The position numbers and the translations under genes were made by a program. DNA of 20,710 nucleotides from Conexivisphaera sp049976725 (GTDB lineage: Archaea; Thermoproteota; Nitrososphaeria; Conexivisphaerales; Conexivisphaeraceae): NCBI GenBank assembly GCA_049976725.1, contig JBMFHR010000018.1, forward strand, positions 1-20,710. The letters are read 5' to 3'. The notes under the pieces are model-generated. The model worked only from the letters and a program-made list of their open reading frames with translations, made no database searches and was not told where the DNA came from. Positions 7,301 through 12,797 of this stretch are shown here, piece by piece (position 1 is the first letter of the stretch; each line of letters starts with the position of its first letter).

Positions 7301-8062
7301 ACGGACAGCACCTACGTCTCCGACAAGGGGCTCTCCGTGGCCAGGGAGTACATAACCGAGAACTTCGGGCCCGGGGCCTACCACCCGAGGAAGTGGGGCA
7401 GCCCCGGGGCCCACGAGTGCATAAGGCCCACGCGCCCGCTGGACCTGCCCGGGCTCTCGGAGGCCCTCAAGTTCAGCCCGATATCCGCCAGGCTCACGGA
7501 CGCCCACATGTCCCTCTACTCGCTGATCTTCAACCGCTTCATGGCGAGCCAGATGCCGCCGGCCAGGGTGAGCTGGAGGACGGTCGAGCTGGAGCTCGGC
7601 CCCGTGAGGAAGTCGCTGGAGGGCGCGGCCGGCTACCCCGAGCGCGGCTTCACCGCCGTCTACCAGCCCAGGGTCCAGGAGGCCCCGCCCTTCGGCCCCG
7701 GGGAGATCATCAGGCCGTCCTTCTCGGTCGTCAAGTACGGGCCCACGATCTACCTGTACAGGCAGGGCGACGTGATATCCATGATGAGGGAGCGCGGGAT
7801 CGGCAGGCCCTCCACGTACGCGAAGATCCTGCAGACCCTCCTCGAGAGGCGCTACGTCTACCAGGGCCCAGGCGGCGGCCTGACGCCGAGCAAGAAGGGG
7901 ATCATGGTCTACGAGTACCTGAGCTCGAAGTTCCGCGACGTGATATCGGAGGAGAGGACGAGGCAGCTGGAGGAGAAGATGGACCGCGTGGAGAGGGGGG
8001 AGGTCAACTACCAGTCTCTCCTGAGGGAGCTCTACGCCGAGATCTGCTCCCTCCCTCGCTGA
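4310..8062 (+). CDS. rgy: Reverse gyrase
   Basis: A 1250-residue single-chain enzyme that introduces positive supercoils using ATP; a hallmark of hyperthermophiles. In order: N-terminal zinc finger (C29, C32, C47, C50), SF2 helicase-like half with Walker A SPTGTGKT (130-137) and DDVD (240-243), then a topoisomerase IA half starting at LLVESPTKA (about 664). A second zinc finger (C751, C754, C764, C767) is inserted in the TOPRIM domain, whose acidic motif is DPDAEGE (D797, D799). The catalytic Tyr is in GLITYHRTDS (Y995), and GIGRPSTYA lies near the C-terminus. All key residues are present and the length is normal. ATG 4310 follows the MobA stop by 12 nt; TTTTTAA (4291-4297) may serve as its TATA box. 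The 3' end overlaps TFE by 59 bp. Confidence 0.98.
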   Translation: MVVRARNLEELSPRLEEEVGRRALYLEMCPNCGSHISDARLEVGLPCTACYPSPSEAVLGARDPASRIREVIAELARARALRRYGRAFRTLSRLEEFNGFFRRATGYDLWTVQRTWASRALSGQSFAIVSPTGTGKTVFGIILSLYHVARLRRRSSRLGEKAYLVFPSSFLVQQARDKLEAFASRLGIRARVLAYTGSDREDFARRLESGDFDILLTTNQYLSRNFDSISRSSFGLVFVDDVDAILRASRNIDRVLALIGFTQEDVAAAYELVRARREYARALSARDEEAARAAQSRISELQASVRRARRRVRGVLLLSSATARPKGTRVRLFRELLGFEVGRQSEMLRNIADVYAVPAGPVEDAVVDYVRRLGPGGLVFVPTDAGLESAERLAGRLSAAGVRAASTATRDRSLLERFARGEYDVLVGVASYYGKLVRGLDLPERIRYALFAGVPRFRYRIDERTYNPVQLVQMLTEVRRVVQRGRGAAELDRAIDALSHYLRVMPWPAIRRAIEEVRAGTAPDRGLPKYLRRASELAARYYSNEEILRRISEGGRVVVRSEGGVRYLLVPDVLSYLQASGRASRLFAGGISRGLALTLVDDEQLMRALERQGRTRYEIEWKPVEEVDLGSIMEEVDRDRRMIRSLMEGRLPPEMRSPMRSALLLVESPTKARTIASFFGRPAVRVVGEGFRVYEVATGGLLLSVAATRGHMFDLVTDSAPPTPDGSRNFHGVLSLDDSKFVPVYGPIKRCLKCGTTFVGGDRCPRCGSRRVLSSRSTVDAILSIAPEYDLVLLGTDPDAEGEKIAWDLRNMLVGFVPEVRRIEFHEVTRWALERALESPRDVNERLVEAQLVRRVEDRWIGFELSERLRAEFAKRVRDRHGLSAGRVQTPVLGWIVRRADEYLRSWRKMLVIVIGNSMSIVVREDEANLDEVKRAVDSSGVRVASVRSEERELNPPPPFTTDTLLAEATRYLRTSVDHVMRLAQDLFEAGLITYHRTDSTYVSDKGLSVAREYITENFGPGAYHPRKWGSPGAHECIRPTRPLDLPGLSEALKFSPISARLTDAHMSLYSLIFNRFMASQMPPARVSWRTVELELGPVRKSLEGAAGYPERGFTAVYQPRVQEAPPFGPGEIIRPSFSVVKYGPTIYLYRQGDVISMMRERGIGRPSTYAKILQTLLERRYVYQGPGGGLTPSKKGIMVYEYLSSKFRDVISEERTRQLEEKMDRVERGEVNYQSLLRELYAEICSLPR

Positions 8063-8618
8063 CCCTCTGCTCGAGCTCCATCCTCTTGGCGCCGCCGAAC
8101 CTCCCGAGCTCCTCCTCCAGCTGCGAGATCTTCCACTCGATGGCCCTGATGAGCTCCGAGTTGTCGTAGTATTCTAGGCGGTTGCCGCACTCCGGGCAGA
8201 TGAACATGAGCTCCATGGCCTCCTCGAAGGTCCTCTTGGGGCACGTCGCGCTCCCGCAGTGGTAGAACTGATGCTCCCTCTCGTACTGCAGCTTCGCCCT
8301 GAGCCTCTCGATGAGCCTCCTCTTGACGGTTGCCAGGAAGACCTCCGCCCCCTCCTGCTGCACCTTCCACTTGTAGACGTACCAGTCGCGCTTCGGATCG
8401 CGGACCCTCACCGCGTATATCAGGGACCTGCTCTGCAGCTCGTAGAGGACCTTCCTGACCCTGTTTATCTTGAGGCCGGTGGCGCTCGCTATCTCCTCGT
8501 CCGTGGACTCAGGGTTGTTCAGCAGCGCCCTGGCCACCCTCACGAAGTCGTCGCCCCCCAGGAGGCTGGCCACCTTGACGAACGAGTCCTCGTACTCCAG
8601 CTTGGGCACGATCCGCAT
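8004..8618 (-). CDS. tfe: Transcription factor E, alpha subunit (TFE/TFIIE-alpha)
   Basis: A 204-residue homologue of eukaryotic TFIIE-alpha that helps open promoters and stabilise the pre-initiation complex. An N-terminal winged helix (about 10-85; FVRVARALLNNPESTDEEIA and INRVRKVLYELQSRSLI) is followed by a helical linker and a zinc ribbon (C121, C126, C141, C144). A C-terminal coiled segment (about 155-185) and a Ser/Arg-rich tail end the protein. The last 19 codons or so lie antisense to the end of the reverse gyrase gene. ATG 8618 gives the start MRIVPKLEYE, typical of the family; the longer upstream frame is the antisense of Trm56. Divergent from Trm56 with a 27-bp spacer. Confidence 0.95.
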   Translation of the reverse strand: MRIVPKLEYEDSFVKVASLLGGDDFVRVARALLNNPESTDEEIASATGLKINRVRKVLYELQSRSLIYAVRVRDPKRDWYVYKWKVQQEGAEVFLATVKRRLIERLRAKLQYEREHQFYHCGSATCPKRTFEEAMELMFICPECGNRLEYYDNSELIRAIEWKISQLEEELGRFGGAKRMELEQRVSEGGSRSRRRAPSGETGS

Positions 8619-8648
8619 ATAGCTGGGGCAAAGATAATCCTTTCCGTG
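8616..8648. promoter_or_regulatory. Divergent TFE/Trm56 promoter spacer
   Basis: CATATAGC at 8616-8623 lies about 26 nt before the Trm56 GTG (8646) and overlaps the TFE start codon. GATTATC on the minus strand (about 8632-8639) is the TFE TATA candidate, somewhat close to the ATG. Confidence 0.4.
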
Positions 8649-9206
8649 GCAGGGCTCGCGCGGGGCGGCGTCTACGTGCTGAGGATGGGCCACAGGGCGG
8701 GGCGCGACAAGAGGGTGACCACCCACGTGATCCTCTCCTCCATGGCCCTCGGCGCCTCCGGGGTCATAGTCAGCGGCGACGAGGACCCCAGGCTGATGGG
8801 GAGCGCCTCGCGCGCGGCGGCGCGCTGGTCGCCCGGCTTCCTCGTGGAGTACTCGGGCGGGTGGAGGGAGCCCGTCAGGCGCGCCAGGGAGGCCGGGCTG
8901 GCCGTGGTCCACCTGACCATGTACGGGGTGGAGCTGAGGTACCTGCTGGACGGCCTCAGGCTCCTGGCGAGATCCCGCGGGCTGCTCGTCGCGGTCGGGG
9001 CCGGGAAGGTCCCCCGCGAGGTCTACGAGGAGGCCGACCTGAACGTGGCGGTGACCCACCTCCCTCACTCGGAGGTGGCGGCCCTCGCGATATTCCTCCA
9101 CGAGGTCCTTGGCCCTCGCCCCCCGGCGGCCGGGATCATACTCCCCCAGCTCCGCGGCAAGCTCTCGCTTCGGCCAGCGCGCCCAGGGTCCCGAGCGCCC
9201 TCCTGA
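8646..9206 (+). CDS. trm56: tRNA (cytidine-56-2'-O)-methyltransferase Trm56
   Basis: A SPOUT-class SAM-dependent methyltransferase that modifies C56 in the T-loop of archaeal tRNAs. The 186-residue frame has the family pattern VYVLRMGHRAGRDKRVTTHV near the N-terminus, AVVHLTMYG in the middle and the knot region VGAGKVPREVYEEADLNVAV, then HSEVAALAIFLHEVLG. GTG 8646 places the conserved VYVLR eight residues in; the open frame further upstream is antisense to TFE. The last 25 residues or so (after HEVLG) are Pro/Arg-rich, non-conserved in appearance, and encoded antisense to the end of hflX (71-bp overlap). Confidence 0.93.
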   Translation: MAGLARGGVYVLRMGHRAGRDKRVTTHVILSSMALGASGVIVSGDEDPRLMGSASRAAARWSPGFLVEYSGGWREPVRRAREAGLAVVHLTMYGVELRYLLDGLRLLARSRGLLVAVGAGKVPREVYEEADLNVAVTHLPHSEVAALAIFLHEVLGPRPPAAGIILPQLRGKLSLRPARPGSRAPS

Positions 9207-10236
9207 TCTCCTCCCTCAGCGCGTCCAGCCCCGTGCGGCGCGCCGCGGAGACGGCCACGTACTCGCGTATCCCCAGCGCCCCGGCCAGCGCGGCCGCGCC
9301 CTCCTCCCCCACCAGGTCCACCTTATTCAGCACGTGGAGGACGCGCGCCTGCTCCACCGAGAGCTCCTGCAGGATCTCCACGGAGGTCTCGTACTTGCGC
9401 CCGGCCACCTCCGGGTCCTCGGAGGCGTCGATCACGAGCAGCACGAGGTCCGCGTACCTGAGCTCCTCGAGCGTCGACCTGAACGCCTCTATCATGTAGT
9501 GCGGGAGCCCGCTCAGGAACCCCACCGTGTCGGTCAGCAGCGCCCTCCCATCGCCGCCGAGCCACGCGACCCTCGTCGTGGTCGTGAGTGTCGTGAACGC
9601 GCGCCCCGTGACCGGCATGCTCTCCCGCGTCAGCGCGTTGAAGAGCGTCGTCTTCCCGGCGCCCGTGTACCCGGCGAGCGAGATGAGGGGGAACCCCCAC
9701 CTGCTCCTCCCCGACCTCTGGACCTCCCTGTGCCTGCTGTACCTGCCCAGCTCCTCCCTTATCCTCATCTGCATCCTGCGCACGTGGTCGTAGTACCTCT
9801 CGACCTCGTACTCGCCGTACCCGTAGAGCCCCGGCTGCTCCCCCATCCTGACCCTCCTTATCAGCTCCCTCAGGCGGGGGAGCTCGTACGTGAGCTCCGC
9901 CAGCTTCACCTGGAGCTTGGCCTCCGGGGTCCCGGCCCTGAGCGCGAATATCTCCAGTATCAGCTGGTCCCTGTCCACCACGCGGAGCCCGGAGTCCCTC
10001 ATCAGGTTGAACGCCTGGGAGGAGCTGACGCGCCCGTAGAGCACTATCGCGTCGGCGCCCACCGCCCTGGCGCGCTCCACGATCTCCCTGGCCTTGCCGG
10101 CGGAGACGCCGGAGCGCCCCTCCCCTATCCTCCTGACCGGCACCAGCTCCACGACCGAGTAGCCGGCGGACTCCGCCAGCTCCACGGCCTCGGGCTCGTC
10201 CCCGCCCCTCTCGATAACCAGGAGGGCCCTCCTCAC
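9136..10236 (-). CDS. hflX: GTPase HflX
   Basis: A 366-residue ribosome-associated GTPase of the Obg-HflX superfamily. The N-terminal HflX domain (about 1-125) and a helical linker with GYGEYEVERYYDHVRRMQ (139-156) precede the G domain. That domain has G1 GYTGAGKT (189-196), the switch region FTTLTTTTR, G3 DTVGF (236-240), G4 NKVD (304-307) and G5 SA (330-331). The start is GTG 10236, which overlaps the MBF1 stop as GTGA, so the two genes are probably translationally coupled. Its role is likely ribosome splitting or rescue under stress, inferred from bacterial HflX. The C-terminal 15 residues or so are low-complexity and lie opposite the end of Trm56. Confidence 0.95.
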   Translation of the reverse strand: MRRALLVIERGGDEPEAVELAESAGYSVVELVPVRRIGEGRSGVSAGKAREIVERARAVGADAIVLYGRVSSSQAFNLMRDSGLRVVDRDQLILEIFALRAGTPEAKLQVKLAELTYELPRLRELIRRVRMGEQPGLYGYGEYEVERYYDHVRRMQMRIREELGRYSRHREVQRSGRSRWGFPLISLAGYTGAGKTTLFNALTRESMPVTGRAFTTLTTTTRVAWLGGDGRALLTDTVGFLSGLPHYMIEAFRSTLEELRYADLVLLVIDASEDPEVAGRKYETSVEILQELSVEQARVLHVLNKVDLVGEEGAAALAGALGIREYVAVSAARRTGLDALREEIRRALGTLGALAEARACRGAGGV

Positions 10237-10634
10237 GTCTCGAGCTCGTCCATCCTGGTCAAAATCCTTATCCTCAGTACCCCCTCCAGGCGCCTGGAGG
10301 TGGCCACGTCGGGCCTCAGCCTGCCGGACTCTATCTTGCTTATGACGGACGCCTTGACGCCCACCTTCGCGGCCAGCTCCTCCTGGGTCAGCCCCATGCG
10401 CTCCCTGGCCTCCTTGACGAGGCGGTTGTAGTCGGGGACCACGACGAGCTCCTCCAGTTCCTCCTCCCTGGGGCGGGGGGCCGGGCGCTCCGCCCTGCGC
10501 TGCGGCCCCGGCCCGGGGGAGTAGGGCGTGCCGAGCCTGGCGCAGTCGGCGCACACCCTCATGACCACGCCCTCTATGACCACGAGGTGCGGCTTCCCGT
10601 AGATCGGCTTGCCGCAGACCTCGCAGCGCTCCAC
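10233..10634 (-). CDS. mbf1: Multiprotein bridging factor 1 homologue (aMBF1)
   Basis: A 133-residue protein with an N-terminal zinc ribbon (C4, C7, C28, C31), a Pro/Arg/Glu-rich linker (about 37-65) and a C-terminal Cro/XRE-type helix-turn-helix (69-121; LTQEELAAKVGVKASVISKI). This is the archaeal MBF1 layout; archaeal MBF1 has been linked to the ribosome as well as transcription. The start is GTG 10634, about 24 nt from the shared TATA at 10652-10666, so the mRNA is probably leaderless. It is the first gene of an operon with hflX (4-nt overlap), a pairing consistent with a ribosome-related job. Confidence 0.95.
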   Translation of the reverse strand: MERCEVCGKPIYGKPHLVVIEGVVMRVCADCARLGTPYSPGPGPQRRAERPAPRPREEELEELVVVPDYNRLVKEARERMGLTQEELAAKVGVKASVISKIESGRLRPDVATSRRLEGVLRIRILTRMDELET

Positions 10635-10651
10635 ACTCTCCAGTGGTGGGC

Positions 10652-10666
10652 GCGCATTTATATGTT
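10652..10666. promoter_or_regulatory. Bidirectional TATA element between mbf1 and the PUA gene
   Basis: GCATTTATATGTTAT is TATA-like on both strands (CATATAAATG on the minus strand). Its centre is about 24 nt from the mbf1 GTG (10634) and about 28 nt from the GTG at 10686 of the PUA gene. One element therefore explains two divergent leaderless transcripts and argues for GTG 10686 rather than the ATG at 10662. Confidence 0.6.
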
Positions 10667-10685
10667 ATCCGCTCCACCGCGCCCC

Positions 10686-11156
10686 GTGTCGGTCCGGCCG
10701 GACTGGTACTGGCGCAGCCTGAGGGAGAAGCTGCTCTACACCTACGGCGTGGACGCCGGGGACCTCCTCGACCCCTCGGCGCTGGAGTTCACGCCGTCCT
10801 CCAGGACCCCCTACCGCTTCCTGAGGGTCAGGATCAGGGGAGGGCCGCACCTGGCCGCGCTCAGGGAGGACGGCAGCCTGGCCATCAGCCTGGAGCTGGC
10901 CAGGATCCTCTCGCGCTCCCCCGAGTTCTCCAGGAGCTGCGTCGTCGTGGACGGCGACTCGGTCGAGTTCGTCCGCAGGGGGATGTCCGTCATGTCGGGG
11001 CACGTGGTCCGCGTGGGGGACAACGTGGCGCCCGGGATGGACGTCTGCGTCGCGTCCCCGGAAGGCGAGGTGATAGCCGTTGGGGAGTGCCTGCTCCCGC
11101 CCCGCCTGAGCGGCTCCCGCTCGGGCCCCTTCGTCAGGATCCGCGCCCACGCCTAG
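10686..11156 (+). CDS. PUA-domain RNA-binding protein resembling the C-terminal part of archaeosine TGT
   Basis: A 156-residue protein. Its second half (about 65-156) matches the PUA pattern: REDGSLAISLELARIL, then VVVDGDSVEFVRRGMSVMSGHVV, then APGMDVCVASPEGEVIAVGECLL, ending in FVRIR. This succession resembles the C2-PUA region of archaeal tRNA-guanine transglycosylase (ArcTGT), which binds the tRNA acceptor arm. The catalytic TIM barrel is absent. It could be the small subunit of a split ArcTGT or an independent PUA protein. The GTG at 10686 fits the shared TATA; ATG 10662 lies within that TATA. It ends at a TAG overlapping the stop of the convergent zinc-ribbon gene. Domain call secure, function inferred. 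Confidence 0.75.
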   Translation: MSVRPDWYWRSLREKLLYTYGVDAGDLLDPSALEFTPSSRTPYRFLRVRIRGGPHLAALREDGSLAISLELARILSRSPEFSRSCVVVDGDSVEFVRRGMSVMSGHVVRVGDNVAPGMDVCVASPEGEVIAVGECLLPPRLSGSRSGPFVRIRAHA

Positions 11157-11323
11157 CTCCTGGCCTGCTCCGCGTAGATCATCCTGACGTACATCCTGGA
11201 GCCGCAGAACGCGCAGGTCCCGCCCTCCGCGCCCACGTAGTCTCCCTGCTGGAAGTTGCGCTTCAGCCTGGCGCCGCACTTCGGGCACTCCTCGACGGTC
11301 ACCAGGATTGCGGTGGTGGCCAC
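11153..11323 (-). CDS. Small zinc-ribbon protein of unknown function
   Basis: A 56-residue protein with two CxxC pairs, EECPKCGARLKR and TCAFCGSRMYV, separated by about 20 residues, forming one zinc ribbon. It starts at GTG 11323, preceded by a TTAATA element (11347-11352) about 26 nt upstream that overlaps the methionine aminopeptidase stop. That spacing matches its neighbours' leaderless promoters. Conserved-looking codons (KRNFQQGDYVGAEGG) argue that it is real. I do not recognise a named family; RNA-binding or a small RNA-polymerase/ribosome-associated ribbon are possibilities. Its TAG stop pairs with the TAG of the convergent PUA gene in a single CTAG. Confidence 0.7.
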   Translation of the reverse strand: MATTAILVTVEECPKCGARLKRNFQQGDYVGAEGGTCAFCGSRMYVRMIYAEQARS

Positions 11324-11348
11324 GCGCCATTCCCCTCCCCGCGCGGTA

Positions 11349-12275
11349 TTAACGGTTCCCGCCGGGCGCCTCCCCCCGCCTGCGCGTCGTCACCACGACG
11401 TCCGAGTCCCTGACCAGGACCGTGTGCTCGAACTGCGCCACCTGGGCGCCCCCGGCCTCGACGAGCGTCCTGTACTCGTAGACTATCCCCATCGAGACTA
11501 GCCTCCTCAGGTGCTCCAGCGCCCCCTCCCCGAGGTCCCTCGCTATCCACCTGGAGGCGAACGGGAGCCCCCTGTAGCGCTCCCAAACGTGGAGCGCGAC
11601 GCGAGCCAGGTCCCTGTCCTTCGGGACCCTCCTGGAGACCAGCCTGTAGATGTTCCCGGGGGCAGAGTCCACGACCCTGCCAGCCCCCTCCCGCGGCACC
11701 AGGAACGGCTCGAGCGCGTACGCCCTCCAGGGCTCGAAGCGGCCCGGGACGTCCGCGTCCAGGTTCGGCACGGAGAGCCCTGCGTGGAGCTCGAAGCGCC
11801 CCAGCATGTGCCCCGCGAGGTTCGACACGGGCTTCAGCCCGAGCGCCGACGCGTACTCCTCAACGGCCGCCCCGAACCTCCTCAGGGGCTGGCCCGGGGC
11901 TATCCTGGAGATCCCGACCTCCAGCGCGCTCCTCGCGGCCTCCACGAGCCTCTCGTTCGCCCCAGTCCACGCGAGCGATATCGCCGTGTCCGAGATGTAC
12001 CCGTCGACGTGCGCCCCCAGGTCGACCTTCACTATGCTCCTCCCGTCTATCCTCGTCCTGTCGCCGGGCGCGGGCGTGTAGTGCGCCGCCACGGGCCCCT
12101 GCGACAGGTTGCAGGGGAAGGCCGGCGCCGCCTCCGACCACAGGATCTCCTCGAGCTCCTCGCAGACCTCCAGCGCGCTCCTCCCGTCCTCCACTACGTC
12201 GCGCGCCCTCTCCAGGGCCCTGGCGGCCAGCCTCCCGGCCGCCATGTACTTCTCGACCTCCTCCACGCTGAGCAC
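11349..12275 (-). CDS. map: Methionine aminopeptidase, type II
   Basis: A 308-residue enzyme that removes the initiator methionine from nascent proteins. All five metal ligands are present: D85 and D96 (VDLGAHVDGYISD), H156 (AGHMLGRF), E189 (LEPF) and E283 (QFEHTVLV). H65 (AAHYTPAPGD) is in the usual substrate-contacting position. Spacing matches the archaeal enzyme, including the type II helical insert (about 195-265). The start is GTG 12275. An AT-rich element on the minus strand (about 12297-12303) is about 25 nt upstream. Divergent from coaD with a 36-bp spacer. Confidence 0.96.
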   Translation of the reverse strand: MLSVEEVEKYMAAGRLAARALERARDVVEDGRSALEVCEELEEILWSEAAPAFPCNLSQGPVAAHYTPAPGDRTRIDGRSIVKVDLGAHVDGYISDTAISLAWTGANERLVEAARSALEVGISRIAPGQPLRRFGAAVEEYASALGLKPVSNLAGHMLGRFELHAGLSVPNLDADVPGRFEPWRAYALEPFLVPREGAGRVVDSAPGNIYRLVSRRVPKDRDLARVALHVWERYRGLPFASRWIARDLGEGALEHLRRLVSMGIVYEYRTLVEAGGAQVAQFEHTVLVRDSDVVVTTRRRGEAPGGNR

Positions 12276-12311
12276 GTCAACTCTTTAACGTGGACCACTA
12301 AAACCTTTGAC
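12276..12311. promoter_or_regulatory. Interleaved divergent promoters of map and coaD
   Basis: In a 36-bp spacer, TCTTTAA (12282-12288) lies about 25 nt before the coaD GTG. On the minus strand, TTTTAG (12298-12303) lies about 25 nt before the map GTG. The near-repeat CTTTAACGTGG / CTTTGACGTGG (12283-12293 and 12305-12315) suggests a duplicated regulatory or core-promoter unit. Confidence 0.45.
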
Positions 12312-12791
12312 GTGGAACATAAGTACAGGAAGGTCGCCATAGGGGGCACGTTCGATCCCTTCCACAGGGGGCACCGCGCCCTCATAGACGCGGCGTTCTC
12401 GCTGGGGGACGAGGTCCTGATAGGCATCAGCTCGGACAACCTGGCGTGGAGACTGGGGAAGTCCCCCGACAGGGCATTCGGCGACCGCGCGTGCGAGCTC
12501 CTGGAGTACCTGGAGTCCAAGTACCGCGACAGGGTGTACTCCCTGCACAAGCTCGCCGACCCCTTCGGCCCCCTGGCGACCGACCCCACCCTCGAGGCGC
12601 TCGTCGTGAGCCCGGAGACGGAGGAGAGGGGGAGGGCCGCCAACGAGCTGAGGAGGTCCCGCGGGCTCAGGGAGGTGGACGTGATCAGGGTCGACTTCGT
12701 CCTGGCGGAGGACGGCGAGCCGATAAGCTCCCGCCGGATAAGGCGGGGCGAGATAGACAAGGAGGGCAGGATCCTCTACAGGAAGGGGTGA
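12312..12791 (+). CDS. coaD: Phosphopantetheine adenylyltransferase, archaeal type
   Basis: A 159-residue nucleotidyltransferase that adenylates 4'-phosphopantetheine to dephospho-CoA in coenzyme A synthesis. The ATP site VAIGGTFDPFHRGH includes the HxGH motif (18-21). The C-terminal ISSRRIRRGEID (about 137-148) is the other family signature. GTG 12312 is the only reasonable start before the signature; the long frame further upstream is antisense to map. Its TGA overlaps a GGGGTGA ribosome-binding sequence for pheS, and the two genes are in the same reading frame. Confidence 0.95.
   Translation: MEHKYRKVAIGGTFDPFHRGHRALIDAAFSLGDEVLIGISSDNLAWRLGKSPDRAFGDRACELLEYLESKYRDRVYSLHKLADPFGPLATDPTLEALVVSPETEERGRAANELRRSRGLREVDVIRVDFVLAEDGEPISSRRIRRGEIDKEGRILYRKG
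12785..12791 (+). promoter_or_regulatory. Ribosome-binding site deciding the pheS start
   Basis: GGGGTGA, a strong archaeal Shine-Dalgarno sequence, ends 6 nt before CTG 12798. The same motif (GGGGTG, 14269-14274) precedes the pheT TTG at 7 nt, so the two starts use equivalent signals. Confidence 0.55.
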
Positions 12792-12797
12792 GCTGGC

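Noticed and set aside
4973..7507. 844-codon minus-strand open frame within reverse gyrase
   Set aside because: Antisense shadow typical of GC-rich coding DNA; composition is not protein-like and all reverse gyrase motifs are on the plus strand.
8619..9101. N-terminal extension of TFE on the minus strand
   Set aside because: Antisense of Trm56; the TFE family start MRIVPKLEYE lies at 8618.
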